Shown: positions 1 to 6,018 of the stretch, piece by piece
Layout: each line of letters begins with the position of its first letter
Numbering within the stretch: position 1 is the first letter of the stretch
The notes under the pieces: model-generated
What the model was told of the DNA's origin: nothing
Seen by the model: only the letters and a program-made list of their open reading frames with translations
The model's database searches: none
Assembly: GCA_017559885.1 (NCBI GenBank)
Contig: JAFYQN010000158.1
Coordinates: 1-17,199, forward strand
Length of the DNA: 17,199 nt
Source: Clostridia bacterium
GTDB taxonomy: Bacteria > Bacillota > Clostridia > Oscillospirales > Acutalibacteraceae
Direction: 5' to 3'
Made by a program: the position numbers and the translations under genes

Positions 1-707
1 ATGTGCTGACCGCCTGCGCCTGAAGAACGGAAAGTATCAATTTTAAGGTCGGCAGGGTTAAGGTCAAATTCAACCTCGTCCGCCTCGGGAAGTACCGCTA
101 CCGTTACGGTAGAGGTGTGTATTCTACCCTGTGTCTCGGTGTCGGGCACACGCTGAACACGATGAACACCGCTTTCATATTTAAAGCGTGAGTATGCGCC
201 GTTACCCTCTATCATAAAACTAATTTCTTTATAACCGCCAAGTTCGGTTTCGTTGGCATTGGTAATGTCTATGTGCCAACGCTTACTCTCGGCATACATT
301 GAATACATTCTAAAAAGCGAACCCGCAAAAAGCGCCGCCTCTTCACCGCCTGCGCCGCCACGAATTTCGACAATAACGTTCTTTTGGTCGTTGGGGTCTT
401 TTGGTAATAACAATATTTTAAGCTCGTCGGAAAATATTGCGATGTTTTCTTTGGCGGTGGCAAGTTCTTCTTCAACAAGTTCTTTAAAATCCTTATCAAG
501 ACCGCCTGCTTCAAGCATTTCGAGCGCTTCTTTTTCCGCATTTACCGCTGCGCAATACTCACGATATTTTTCAACAATCGGAGTCAGTTCGCTATGCTCT
601 TTCATAAGTTTGGTAAATAGCGTGTTGTCACTTGCAACCTCGGGGCGAGTGAGTTCTACGCCTATTTGCTCGTATCGGTTTTCAACCGCAGATAGTTTTT
701 CAATCAT
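1..707 (-). CDS. prfA: Peptide chain release factor 1 (RF1), 3' end cut by window edge
   Basis: RF1 recognises UAA and UAG stop codons in the ribosomal A site and triggers hydrolysis of the peptidyl-tRNA. I translated the minus strand from ATG at 707-705; the frame stays open to the window edge, giving 235 complete codons of an expected ~355. Visible landmarks are a helical N-terminal domain (residues ~1-105), the conserved stretch VEIRGGAGGEEAALFAGS, the stop-codon-reading PxT tripeptide as PDT at residues 188-190, and the catalytic GGQ at residues 232-234, almost at the edge. These positions agree with those in E. coli RF1. The PxT rather than SPF tripeptide distinguishes RF1 from RF2. The start overlaps the stop of the upstream DUF951 gene by one base (TAATG), so translation is probably coupled. 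The product is cytoplasmic. Identification is very secure; the C-terminal third lies outside the window. Confidence 0.97.
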   Translation of the reverse strand, partial: MIEKLSAVENRYEQIGVELTRPEVASDNTLFTKLMKEHSELTPIVEKYREYCAAVNAEKEALEMLEAGGLDKDFKELVEEELATAKENIAIFSDELKILLLPKDPNDQKNVIVEIRGGAGGEEAALFAGSLFRMYSMYAESKRWHIDITNANETELGGYKEISFMIEGNGAYSRFKYESGVHRVQRVPDTETQGRIHTSTVTVAVLPEADEVEFDLNPADLKIDTFRSSGAGGQH

Positions 708-901
708 TATTTATTCTCTCCATTAGAAGTAATAATTTTTTTAATATTTTTTTCGGCGGCCTTTCGAGGAAGCATTACCTCATGACCACAACCATTGCAA
801 CAAATTTTAAAATCCATACCAACGCGTCGCACCGTAAAGGTATTACATCCGCATGGATGACTTTTTTTCATTTGTACTACGTCACCTACGTTTATATTCA
901 T
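707..901 (-). CDS. DUF951 family small cysteine-rich protein
   Basis: This 64-residue protein fits the DUF951 family of Bacillota in length and pattern: an N-terminal VGDVVQMKKSHPCG segment, a central RVGMDFKICC-NGCG segment, and MLPR near residue 43. Cysteines 17 and 19, and 34, 35 and 38, could bind zinc; this is an inference from their spacing. The family has no firmly established biochemical role; a small KOW/SH3-like nucleic-acid-associated fold is often suggested. The ATG at 901-899 is preceded by GTGAGG at a good distance, and a sigma-A-like promoter lies at 935-963. Its stop codon shares a base with the prfA start, so the two genes form a tight operon, which points to a translation-related job without proving it. 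Confidence 0.85.
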   Translation of the reverse strand: MNINVGDVVQMKKSHPCGCNTFTVRRVGMDFKICCNGCGHEVMLPRKAAEKNIKKIITSNGENK

Positions 902-934
902 AATGCCTCACCGCCTATAATATTCTATCATAAT

Positions 935-963
935 AGTATACCCTATTTTTCCAATAAAGGCAA
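935..963 (-). promoter_or_regulatory. Sigma-A-like promoter for the DUF951-prfA operon
   Basis: On the minus strand TTGCCT (963-958) and TATACT (940-935) are separated by exactly 17 bases. Transcription would start near 928 and leave a leader of about 27 nt before the DUF951 start. It lies between the terminator of the phosphatase gene and DUF951, as expected for a separate transcription unit. Prediction from sequence match only. Confidence 0.6.
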
Positions 964-989
964 CATTTAATTTAAGTTTAAAATATTAT

Positions 990-1023
990 AAAACCTTGAT
1001 CTCGTAAAGAAAACCAAGGTTTT
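990..1023 (-). terminator. Intrinsic terminator of the phosphatase gene
   Basis: AAAACCTTG (990-998) pairs with CAAGGTTTT (1015-1023) around a 16-nt loop. Read on the minus strand the stem is followed by an AT-rich tail beginning TTTTATAATATTTT. It begins 5 bp past the stop codon of the phosphatase gene. Confidence 0.7.
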
Positions 1024-1027
1024 TAAT

Positions 1028-1480
1028 TTAGTTATTTAGTATATGCTCAAGCAACGCCTTGCAACCTAACTCTACTTCACGCTCGGTTGTTTCAAAATCA
1101 CCGCTATACCACGGGTCTGCAACGTCGTGAGGGTTAGTGGTGTAATCAAGCAAACGACTATATTTACCCTGTGTGTCGGTGGCAATATAACCCATATTAC
1201 GCATATTTTTAGAGTCCATACAAACTATGTAATCAAACTTTTCGTAATCACTATATGTCATTTGTCGGGCGTGTTTAGCCGAGCAATCAATGCCACGTGC
1301 CTTTAAGATGCGGTTTACGGGCGGATAAACACCATTGCCTATTTCCTCGGTAGAGGTTGCCGCCGACTCGATATAAAACTCGTTTTCAAGTCCACGAGCT
1401 TCTACCAATTCTTTCATCAAAAACTCCGCCATAGGACTACGGCAAATATTGCCATGGCAGACAAAAAGTATTTTAGTCAT
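1028..1480 (-). CDS. Low-molecular-weight protein-tyrosine phosphatase
   Basis: This cytoplasmic phosphatase hydrolyses phosphotyrosine, and in some family members phosphoarginine or other small phosphoesters. The active-site P-loop CHGNICRS lies at residues 8-15, with nucleophile C8 and phosphate-binding R14. The general-acid loop is DPWYSGDF with D122. At 150 residues it has the usual family length (~150-160). The frame can be extended upstream by 25 codons, but I chose ATG at 1480-1478 because AGAAGGAG precedes it at 8 nt and because the protein then begins with the typical beta strand MTKILFVCHGN. It has its own promoter (1523-1551) and terminator (990-1023), so it is probably monocistronic. 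No tyrosine kinase or exopolysaccharide genes lie nearby, so its substrate cannot be inferred. Confidence 0.93.
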   Translation of the reverse strand: MTKILFVCHGNICRSPMAEFLMKELVEARGLENEFYIESAATSTEEIGNGVYPPVNRILKARGIDCSAKHARQMTYSDYEKFDYIVCMDSKNMRNMGYIATDTQGKYSRLLDYTTNPHDVADPWYSGDFETTEREVELGCKALLEHILNN

Positions 1481-1522
1481 ATTTTTATCTCCTTCTTGCA
1501 ACCTTTTGCTACTATTAAAAGT

Positions 1523-1551
1523 ATTATAGTTAGAAAGACAAAAATTTTCAA
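1523..1551 (-). promoter_or_regulatory. Sigma-A promoter for the phosphatase gene
   Basis: On the minus strand TTGAAA (1551-1546), a 17-base spacer and a perfect TATAAT (1528-1523) are followed about 43 bp later by the start codon at 1480. This promoter lies inside the N-terminal extension of the longer possible reading frame, which supports the shorter start. Confidence 0.75.
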
Positions 1552-1602
1552 GCAAATTATAATATCTCTCCTTTACTTTACATTAAAATAAAAATATGAT
1601 AT

Positions 1603-1608
1603 TATAAT
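1603..1608 (+). promoter_or_regulatory. Candidate -10 box upstream of the lipoprotein pair
   Basis: A perfect TATAAT sits 19 bp before the start codon at 1627, just ahead of the AGAGGTG ribosome binding site. No good -35 element lies at 16-18 bp; TTTACA occurs at a 20-bp spacing. The leader would be very short, so this is only a candidate. Confidence 0.35.
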
Positions 1609-1626
1609 CTTAAAGAGGTGTGAGTT

Positions 1627-2058
1627 ATGAAAAAACTATCTATTATTTTTATTGCGATTATTCTTTTTACGCTAACGGCGTGCTCGGCAAATAAAAACAA
1701 ACTTTACGACATTACCCGTGAAATAACGGCTTACGATAGCGTAATTATTCTTCCCGAAAAAGAAAACTACTCTTCAGAGGATACCGTAATACGTTATACC
1801 ATAACAAATATTAGTGATGAAGATGCTTGGATAAATGATGATGATGCGTGTTTTGAACTGCATAAATTAGTAGATGGCAAGTGGAAACTGGTTGGCACAA
1901 AGGTTGACCACTCTTGGACCGAGGCGGCGCTATTGTTACCGCCAAAGGAATCTGAAACACGTGAAATTAAACTTGAAGATTATTACCTGCCTTTAGAGGA
2001 AGGCATATACCGAATTGTAGTAGGAAACATTGTTTCTAATACTTTTAAGGTGTCCTAA
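1627..2058 (+). CDS. Lipoprotein with bacterial Ig-like domain
   Basis: This is a 143-residue predicted lipoprotein. The first 18 residues form a signal peptide (MKK, then a hydrophobic core) ending in the lipobox LTAC with lipidated C19. The mature part (about residues 35-143) contains YTITNISDEDAWINDDDACFELHKLVDGKW, then LPPKES and EGIYRIVVGN. This pattern resembles the Ig-like domain found in many small clostridial lipoproteins: beta strands, a KxVDGKWxxV turn, a PPxES strand and a GxYRIV strand. It should sit on the outer face of the membrane. AGAGGTG precedes the ATG. The next lipoprotein follows after 30 bp on the same strand, so the two are probably co-transcribed. No specific function can be assigned. 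Confidence 0.75.
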   Translation: MKKLSIIFIAIILFTLTACSANKNKLYDITREITAYDSVIILPEKENYSSEDTVIRYTITNISDEDAWINDDDACFELHKLVDGKWKLVGTKVDHSWTEAALLLPPKESETREIKLEDYYLPLEEGIYRIVVGNIVSNTFKVS

Positions 2059-2088
2059 CGCTGTAAATTTTGCAAAGGGGTGTTGTGT

Positions 2089-2964
2089 ATGAAAAAAATT
2101 ATATCGTTGTTTTTAACGTTTTTAATCATACTCTCATTTGCAGGATGCGCCCAAAACGGCGAAAAACCATACAAAGATTTAACCGCTTCAGACATTGCAT
2201 CGGCAACTGTACAACTCTCTCCACCAAATAAAACCATTCAAGTAGATGATATTGAAAAATTAGTTTCAATACTTCGCGATATTGTAATTTATGAAGAAGA
2301 TAATTCATACGGTGAATATATGGGGCAAGGCGTTTTATTTACGCTTACCTTGACCGACGGCACAACCCAAGAAGTTTTGGCATATAATCCTTTCTTTGTA
2401 ATTAATGGCACAGGTTATAAAACAAAGTATGAACCGTGCGAAAAACTAAACAACTATGCTAACGAGTTGTTAGACGATGCAACTGATATAAATAATTATG
2501 AAAAAACCGTATCTTATGCCGGTTGGTCAGAAGATGAAAAAATTTTTTCAGGTTGTTTAAATCTTGACCAAATGTATATTAGCAGTGTTAAACATTGCCC
2601 TGTTTTTAAAGTAAATTCCTATGAAGATTTAGAAAATTTTAAATCAAGTTACGACGACGTACTCTCAATGAATCACGGTTATGATGAGCTTCCGTCATTT
2701 GAAGATGCGACAAGTAAATATGATGAAAATTTCTTTAAAAGCAATACGCTTTTTATAGTATATGTGACTGCAAACAGTGGTTCGTATAGATTTGACATTG
2801 ACAATGTTTATTGTGACGACGATTGGTTTCGTATTCACATAAAACAAACCAATAACCCCGAAACACATACACAAGATATGACAGGTTGGTTTGTTACGGT
2901 CGCGGTTAAAAACGACGTTGTTGACAATTGTAGATTTTTTGACGCCGATTTACAAATATCATAA
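2089..2964 (+). CDS. Lipoprotein of unknown function
   Basis: This is a 291-residue predicted lipoprotein: MKK start, hydrophobic core, and lipobox FAGC with C20. I took the ATG at 2089 rather than the in-frame GTG at 2080, because AAAGGGG ends right at 2080 and because the ATG gives a standard signal peptide. The N-terminal half (~30-130) has strand-rich text such as ASATVQLSPPNKTIQVDDIEKLVSILRDIVIYE. The C-terminal part (~200-291), with YDENFFKSNTLFIVYVTANSGSYRF and a DMTGWFVTVAVK-like strand, resembles a domain seen repeatedly in clostridial lipoproteins (a 'YDExFF..xxLLVVYL..GSGSxR' pattern). I cannot name the family reliably. It is probably co-expressed with the Ig-like lipoprotein upstream and ends at a bidirectional terminator. 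The function is unknown; a cell-surface sensing or binding role would be a guess. Confidence 0.7.
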   Translation: MKKIISLFLTFLIILSFAGCAQNGEKPYKDLTASDIASATVQLSPPNKTIQVDDIEKLVSILRDIVIYEEDNSYGEYMGQGVLFTLTLTDGTTQEVLAYNPFFVINGTGYKTKYEPCEKLNNYANELLDDATDINNYEKTVSYAGWSEDEKIFSGCLNLDQMYISSVKHCPVFKVNSYEDLENFKSSYDDVLSMNHGYDELPSFEDATSKYDENFFKSNTLFIVYVTANSGSYRFDIDNVYCDDDWFRIHIKQTNNPETHTQDMTGWFVTVAVKNDVVDNCRFFDADLQIS

Positions 2965-2975
2965 AAATAAGTATT

Positions 2976-3015
2976 AAAAAATGTGTATGAGAATTTACGC
3001 TCATACACATTTTTT
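2976..3015. terminator. Bidirectional intrinsic terminator
   Basis: ATGTGTATGAG (2981-2991) pairs with CTCATACACAT (3000-3010) around an 8-nt loop. A run of five A precedes it and five T follow, so the stem can extend to 16 bp. It works in both directions and lies between the convergent lipoprotein and mannosidase genes. Confidence 0.9.
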
Positions 3016-3018
3016 GTT

Positions 3019-5403
3019 TTACTTAATATCTATAACACTACGTAGTCGTATAGTCTTAGGTGTACCCTCAATAATTTTCACAGTCTTACTGCCTGCGTTC
3101 ATATCAAAGTAATTGTCACTAAGTATAAAGTCGCTGTCAAGCGAGTCAATCTCAATCGCTTTGGCATAGGTATCGGCATAAACGGTAATTTCATCGCCAT
3201 TTATTTCATAGCGAAGATTTGGCTCTACAAAGTCAAAACGCTTGTGCGCCGCAAAAAGCGTTGTGCCGCTTGATACAACCTCACCGTCAACAGTATAAGA
3301 ATAACTGATATAGGTTGTATATGGACAAGTTTTATCAAAGTCCATGTTATCAAGTGTTACGTATGAAAGCGCAGGTACAGTAACGGTCTGTTCACCACTC
3401 TTTATAACGTTTGCCTTGTTATCACGAAGTTCCCAATTCACCACGCCTGTAACCTCGTTTAAGGTATCGTTTGTAACAGTAAGCTCTGCAGTAGTTACAA
3501 GTTCAATATTGCGCTCGGTGTTAATAAACGGACGAACGTCGTTTTCGCCTACCTCACGGCAAGAGATGAGCACAGGGTTGTAAAATCTCTTTGAGTAATA
3601 CTGAAGCGCCTTATACCTACCATACGAGTCAATACTTGCCCAAGATGCCACAGGCCAAATATCGTTAAGCTGCCAATAAAGCGAGCCCATACATCTGCCA
3701 CGATTACGGCGCATATGCTCTACGCAATACTTGATAGCTTCCGCTTGGAAAAGCTGTGTCGCATAAAGGAAAGCTGGCAAACTGTTTGGGTACTTAAAGT
3801 TTTCCGACAAATACTGCATCAAAAACTTATTCGCAGGAATAGAGCGCTGATGCATTTCCATAACGCGTGAGAACACGTTGCGGTCCTCAGGTAGTGTATA
3901 AGAGTTTACAGTCTTTTCGCCCGGATATGACTGCACGCCAAACTCGCTCATATAACGCCAATGCTTTGTACGATAGGTAGTAATCGGCTCGCCGCACCAC
4001 ACGTCGTAATAATGGCAATCGCCAAAGTTTTCATTTTGTGGGTCCATAAAGTGACCGATTGATGATGGAGATGACGGCACGTAAGGAAGATCAGGGCAAA
4101 TGCGCTCTGCCACGTCTGCCAAAACGTCTTCAAATATTTCAAGGTATCTTGGATATTTTACAGGTTGCCAAGTGCACCAAAGCTCAATCTCATTATTGCC
4201 GCTAACAATCATAATAGACGGATGATGGCGAAGTCTTGCAAGGTTTTGCTCGGCTTCTATCTTTATGTTTTCCATCATTTCGTCGTCAGGATTCATACTT
4301 GAGCAAGCAAACATAAGGTCAACGAACACAGTAATACCCATTTCGTCGCAAATATCAAAGAAATAATCGTGTGGGTAAATACCGCCGCCCCAAACGCGCA
4401 AGCAGTTGAAATTACAACGACAACACTGTGTCAAAAGATCGCGAGTTCTTTCTTCACTAAGGCGTGACAAGATATTATCCTCAGGCACGTAGTCTGCGCC
4501 CATCGCAAAAAATCTTACGCCATTAACCTCGTGGCAAAAACTCTCGCCCCACTTATCCTTTTCACGAATAAGTTTAACAGTACGCAAACCGATTCTTTTG
4601 CTAACCGAGTCAACAACCTTACCGTTTTCAAGTACGTCAACAACAATATTGTAAAGAGGTTGTTCGCCAAGACCGCGAGGCATCCAAAGCATTGGATTGT
4701 CTATCTCGTTTTCAGCGTTTGCCACCATTTCAAAAACGTTGCCGTCAGGCGCAGTGCAAGTAACCTTAATATCTGCATTACCGTCAATCGCTATCTTTGG
4801 TGTCACAAATACACGACCACCATCGTGGCGTTGTGTAATATATACGTCGCTTATACGCGCGCTGTCTTTTTTGAGTAGATAGATATCTTTCCAAATACCC
4901 GCGTCAGGAAGTCTTGGACCCCAGTCCCAACCAAACATACAGTGTGCTTTGCGTATGTTACCAAAACCTGCCATTGCCTCTTTTGCGTAAAAGGTAGGTT
5001 GTTTTGCCTCTTTTTCTTTTATGTAAGCGTCAGCAGGATGAATTATTATTTTTATTTCGTTTTCGCCGTCTTTTAAAACGTCGGTCACGTCAAACTCATA
5101 ACTGCGGTGCATGTTATCGGTGTAAGCAATATGTTTGCCGTTTAAATATACGTCGCAAATGGTATCAAGACCGTCGCAACAAAGCAAAACCGTGTTGCCA
5201 TCTGGTGTGTAATCAAACTTGCGAGAAAACTCAAACTCGTTATCCATTATGCCAACACACTTAAGCTCGTTATCACGATAATACGGGTCATCTATAAGTT
5301 TGTTGTCAAGTAAAAAAGAATAAACCGAGCCGGGTACAGTGCCGTTGCAACTATATTCTCCGCCCTCAAGATGCCAAGTGCCGTTTAGGTCAAATCTTTG
5401 CAT
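3019..5403 (-). CDS. Beta-mannosidase, glycoside hydrolase family 2
   Basis: It removes terminal beta-linked mannose from the non-reducing end of manno-oligosaccharides or N-glycan-derived Man-beta-GlcNAc. The 794 residues show the GH2 order: an N-terminal jelly-roll sugar-binding domain (~1-175, including the family signature GWDWGPRLPDAGIW at 158-171), an Ig-like beta-sandwich (~180-280), a TIM barrel (~285-610) and C-terminal beta domains. The acid/base is E405 in SGNNE (401-405), and the nucleophile is E487 in SEFG (486-489). The barrel also has NCLRVWGGGIYP and WQLNDIWPVASW. There is no signal peptide, so it acts in the cytoplasm on imported oligosaccharides. AAAGGAG precedes the ATG. 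No mannan transporter or GH130 mannoside phosphorylase is in the window. It could be regulated by the AraC protein at 11326, but that is speculative. Confidence 0.95.
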   Translation of the reverse strand: MQRFDLNGTWHLEGGEYSCNGTVPGSVYSFLLDNKLIDDPYYRDNELKCVGIMDNEFEFSRKFDYTPDGNTVLLCCDGLDTICDVYLNGKHIAYTDNMHRSYEFDVTDVLKDGENEIKIIIHPADAYIKEKEAKQPTFYAKEAMAGFGNIRKAHCMFGWDWGPRLPDAGIWKDIYLLKKDSARISDVYITQRHDGGRVFVTPKIAIDGNADIKVTCTAPDGNVFEMVANAENEIDNPMLWMPRGLGEQPLYNIVVDVLENGKVVDSVSKRIGLRTVKLIREKDKWGESFCHEVNGVRFFAMGADYVPEDNILSRLSEERTRDLLTQCCRCNFNCLRVWGGGIYPHDYFFDICDEMGITVFVDLMFACSSMNPDDEMMENIKIEAEQNLARLRHHPSIMIVSGNNEIELWCTWQPVKYPRYLEIFEDVLADVAERICPDLPYVPSSPSSIGHFMDPQNENFGDCHYYDVWCGEPITTYRTKHWRYMSEFGVQSYPGEKTVNSYTLPEDRNVFSRVMEMHQRSIPANKFLMQYLSENFKYPNSLPAFLYATQLFQAEAIKYCVEHMRRNRGRCMGSLYWQLNDIWPVASWASIDSYGRYKALQYYSKRFYNPVLISCREVGENDVRPFINTERNIELVTTAELTVTNDTLNEVTGVVNWELRDNKANVIKSGEQTVTVPALSYVTLDNMDFDKTCPYTTYISYSYTVDGEVVSSGTTLFAAHKRFDFVEPNLRYEINGDEITVYADTYAKAIEIDSLDSDFILSDNYFDMNAGSKTVKIIEGTPKTIRLRSVIDIK

Positions 5404-5424
5404 AAAATCATCTCCTTTAGTTTA

Positions 5425-5454
5425 ATTATAGATTTTATAAAAACGCATTTTCAA
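5425..5454 (-). promoter_or_regulatory. Sigma-A promoter for the beta-mannosidase gene
   Basis: On the minus strand TTGAAA (5454-5449), an 18-base spacer and a perfect TATAAT (5430-5425) lie about 22 bp before the start codon. The A/T-rich stretch from 5460 to 5557 beyond it contains no gene; it holds the short near-palindrome ATTCGCCGAAT and may include operator sequence. Confidence 0.65.
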
Positions 5455-5557
5455 GACATATTTTGATTAAATATAGACATTTTTTGTTTTATTGATATTC
5501 GCCGAATCAGCCAAAAATCAATCAAAATTTATAGTAAAAAAATATTTAAATTTTATG

Positions 5558-5586
5558 TTGACAAAGTGACAAAACAAATGTATAAT
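5558..5586 (+). promoter_or_regulatory. Perfect-consensus sigma-A promoter for the tRNA operon
   Basis: TTGACA (5558-5563), exactly 17 bases, then TATAAT (5581-5586): both hexamers and the spacing match the consensus exactly, as is common for stable-RNA operons. The expected start is near 5593, about 24 nt ahead of the first tRNA. Confidence 0.9.
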
Positions 5587-5616
5587 AATTGTTGCTGTCA
5601 CTTGACGGTTATATGT

Positions 5617-5693
5617 GGACCAATAGCTCAGTTGGTTAGAGCAACCGGCTCATAACCGGTTGGTCCGGGGTTCGAGTCCCTGTTGGTCCACCA
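5617..5693 (+). tRNA. tRNA with CAU anticodon (tRNA-Ile2-like, or elongator tRNA-Met)
   Basis: This is a 77-nt cloverleaf including an encoded CCA. The acceptor GGACCAA pairs with TTGGTCC, the D stem is GCTC/GAGC, the anticodon stem ACCGG/CCGGT closes the loop CTCATAA with anticodon CAT at 5651-5653, and the T loop is TTCGAGT with discriminator A. A CAU anticodon can belong to elongator Met, initiator Met, or the Ile2 isoacceptor whose C34 is changed to lysidine by TilS. The A11:U24-type initiator features and an unpaired first base are absent, so it is not initiator. The GGACC acceptor and the GGCTCATAACC arm resemble the Bacillus subtilis Ile2 tRNA as I recall it, so Ile2 is somewhat favoured. 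Automated annotation may say Met. Confidence 0.92.
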
Positions 5694-5703
5694 TTTTAAA
5701 TAT

Positions 5704-5778
5704 AGGGGTATGGTGTCAATGGTAGCACACCGGTCTCCAAAACCGTTTGTGAGGGTTCGAGTCCTTCTACCCCTGCCA
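5704..5778 (+). tRNA. tRNA-Trp (CCA anticodon)
   Basis: This is a 75-nt cloverleaf with encoded CCA. Acceptor AGGGGTA/TACCCCT is perfectly paired, the discriminator is G, the anticodon loop CTCCAAA gives anticodon CCA at 5737-5739, and the T arm is GAGGG-TTCGAGT-CCTTC with one G-U pair. The first anticodon-stem pair (27-43) is C-U, a mismatch, with the other four pairs intact. It lies 10 bp after the CAU tRNA, shares its promoter, and its CCA end runs directly into the terminator stem. Confidence 0.95.
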
Positions 5779-5812
5779 AAAAGACAAGTCTAATCTTAGA
5801 CTTGTCTTTTTT
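5779..5812 (+). terminator. Intrinsic terminator of the tRNA operon
   Basis: AAAAGACAAGTCTAA pairs with TTAGACTTGTCTTTT around a minimal loop (TC, realistically AATCTT), followed by a T run. It starts one base after the CCA of tRNA-Trp. Confidence 0.85.
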
Positions 5813-5842
5813 ACTCTTCACTCTTCCCTCTTCACTTTTCAC
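5808..5842. repeat. Heptamer tandem repeat, five copies
   Basis: Five head-to-tail 7-base units follow the tRNA terminator: TTTTTAC, TCTTCAC, TCTTCCC, TCTTCAC, TTTTCAC (consensus TCTTCAC, or GTGAAGA on the other strand). The first unit overlaps the terminator tail. It looks like a short polymorphic tandem repeat; no coding frame or known function is visible. Confidence 0.75.
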
Positions 5843-5870
5843 TATTTATGTTCATCCTTTTTGAGTGGAC

Positions 5871-5909
5871 TTGAGTTTTGTTTGTGTAAGGAACTTAAAC
5901 AAAACTCAA
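5871..5909. repeat. Long perfect hairpin upstream of the ABC transporter operon
   Basis: TTGAGTTTTGTTT (5871-5883) and AAACAAAACTCAA (5897-5909) form a perfect 13-bp inverted repeat around a 13-nt loop. There is no T run after either arm in either direction, so it is a poor intrinsic terminator. The upstream TTGAGT at 5860-5865 repeats the start of the left arm. It ends 58 bp before the -35 box of the ABC operon promoter. It could be a repressor operator or the core of a small RNA; neither is proven. Confidence 0.6.
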
Positions 5910-5967
5910 CCAACAGTTTGTGGTTTTAAATAGCAAAATATATTATACTTAAGTTGTACCGATATTA

Positions 5968-5996
5968 TTGACATATATTTATAAGTGTGTTTTAAT
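5968..5996 (+). promoter_or_regulatory. Sigma-A promoter for the ABC transporter-methylase operon
   Basis: TTGACA (5968-5973), a 17-base spacer and TTTAAT (5991-5996) make a near-consensus promoter. Transcription would start near 6003, only about 16 nt before the chosen start codon at 6019. The promoter lies inside the N-terminal extension of the longer possible frame beginning at 5968, which argues against that longer start. Confidence 0.75.
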
Positions 5997-6018
5997 TAAA
6001 CTTGAAAGGGTTGATTAT

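Noticed and set aside
253..726. Plus-strand Ser-rich open frame of 157 codons
   Set aside because: It is antisense to prfA, whose translation matches RF1 with PxT and GGQ motifs at the expected positions.
5004..5264. Plus-strand open frame opposite the mannosidase with many Cys and Arg
   Set aside because: It lies wholly inside the N-terminal domain of the well-supported GH2 gene, and the Cys/Arg richness comes from the reverse reading of its codons.
5617..5778. tRNA genes as the attachment site of an integrated element
   Set aside because: I found no second copy of either tRNA 3' end in the window and no integrase gene, so there is no support for integration here.
5808..5842. CRISPR-like array
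   Set aside because: The units are 7 bases in direct tandem with no spacers and no cas genes, so this is a simple tandem repeat.
5968..6018. Longer N-terminus of the ABC ATPase starting with TTG at 5968
   Set aside because: The segment contains the promoter itself, and the ATG at 6019 has a ribosome binding site and the normal family N-terminus.
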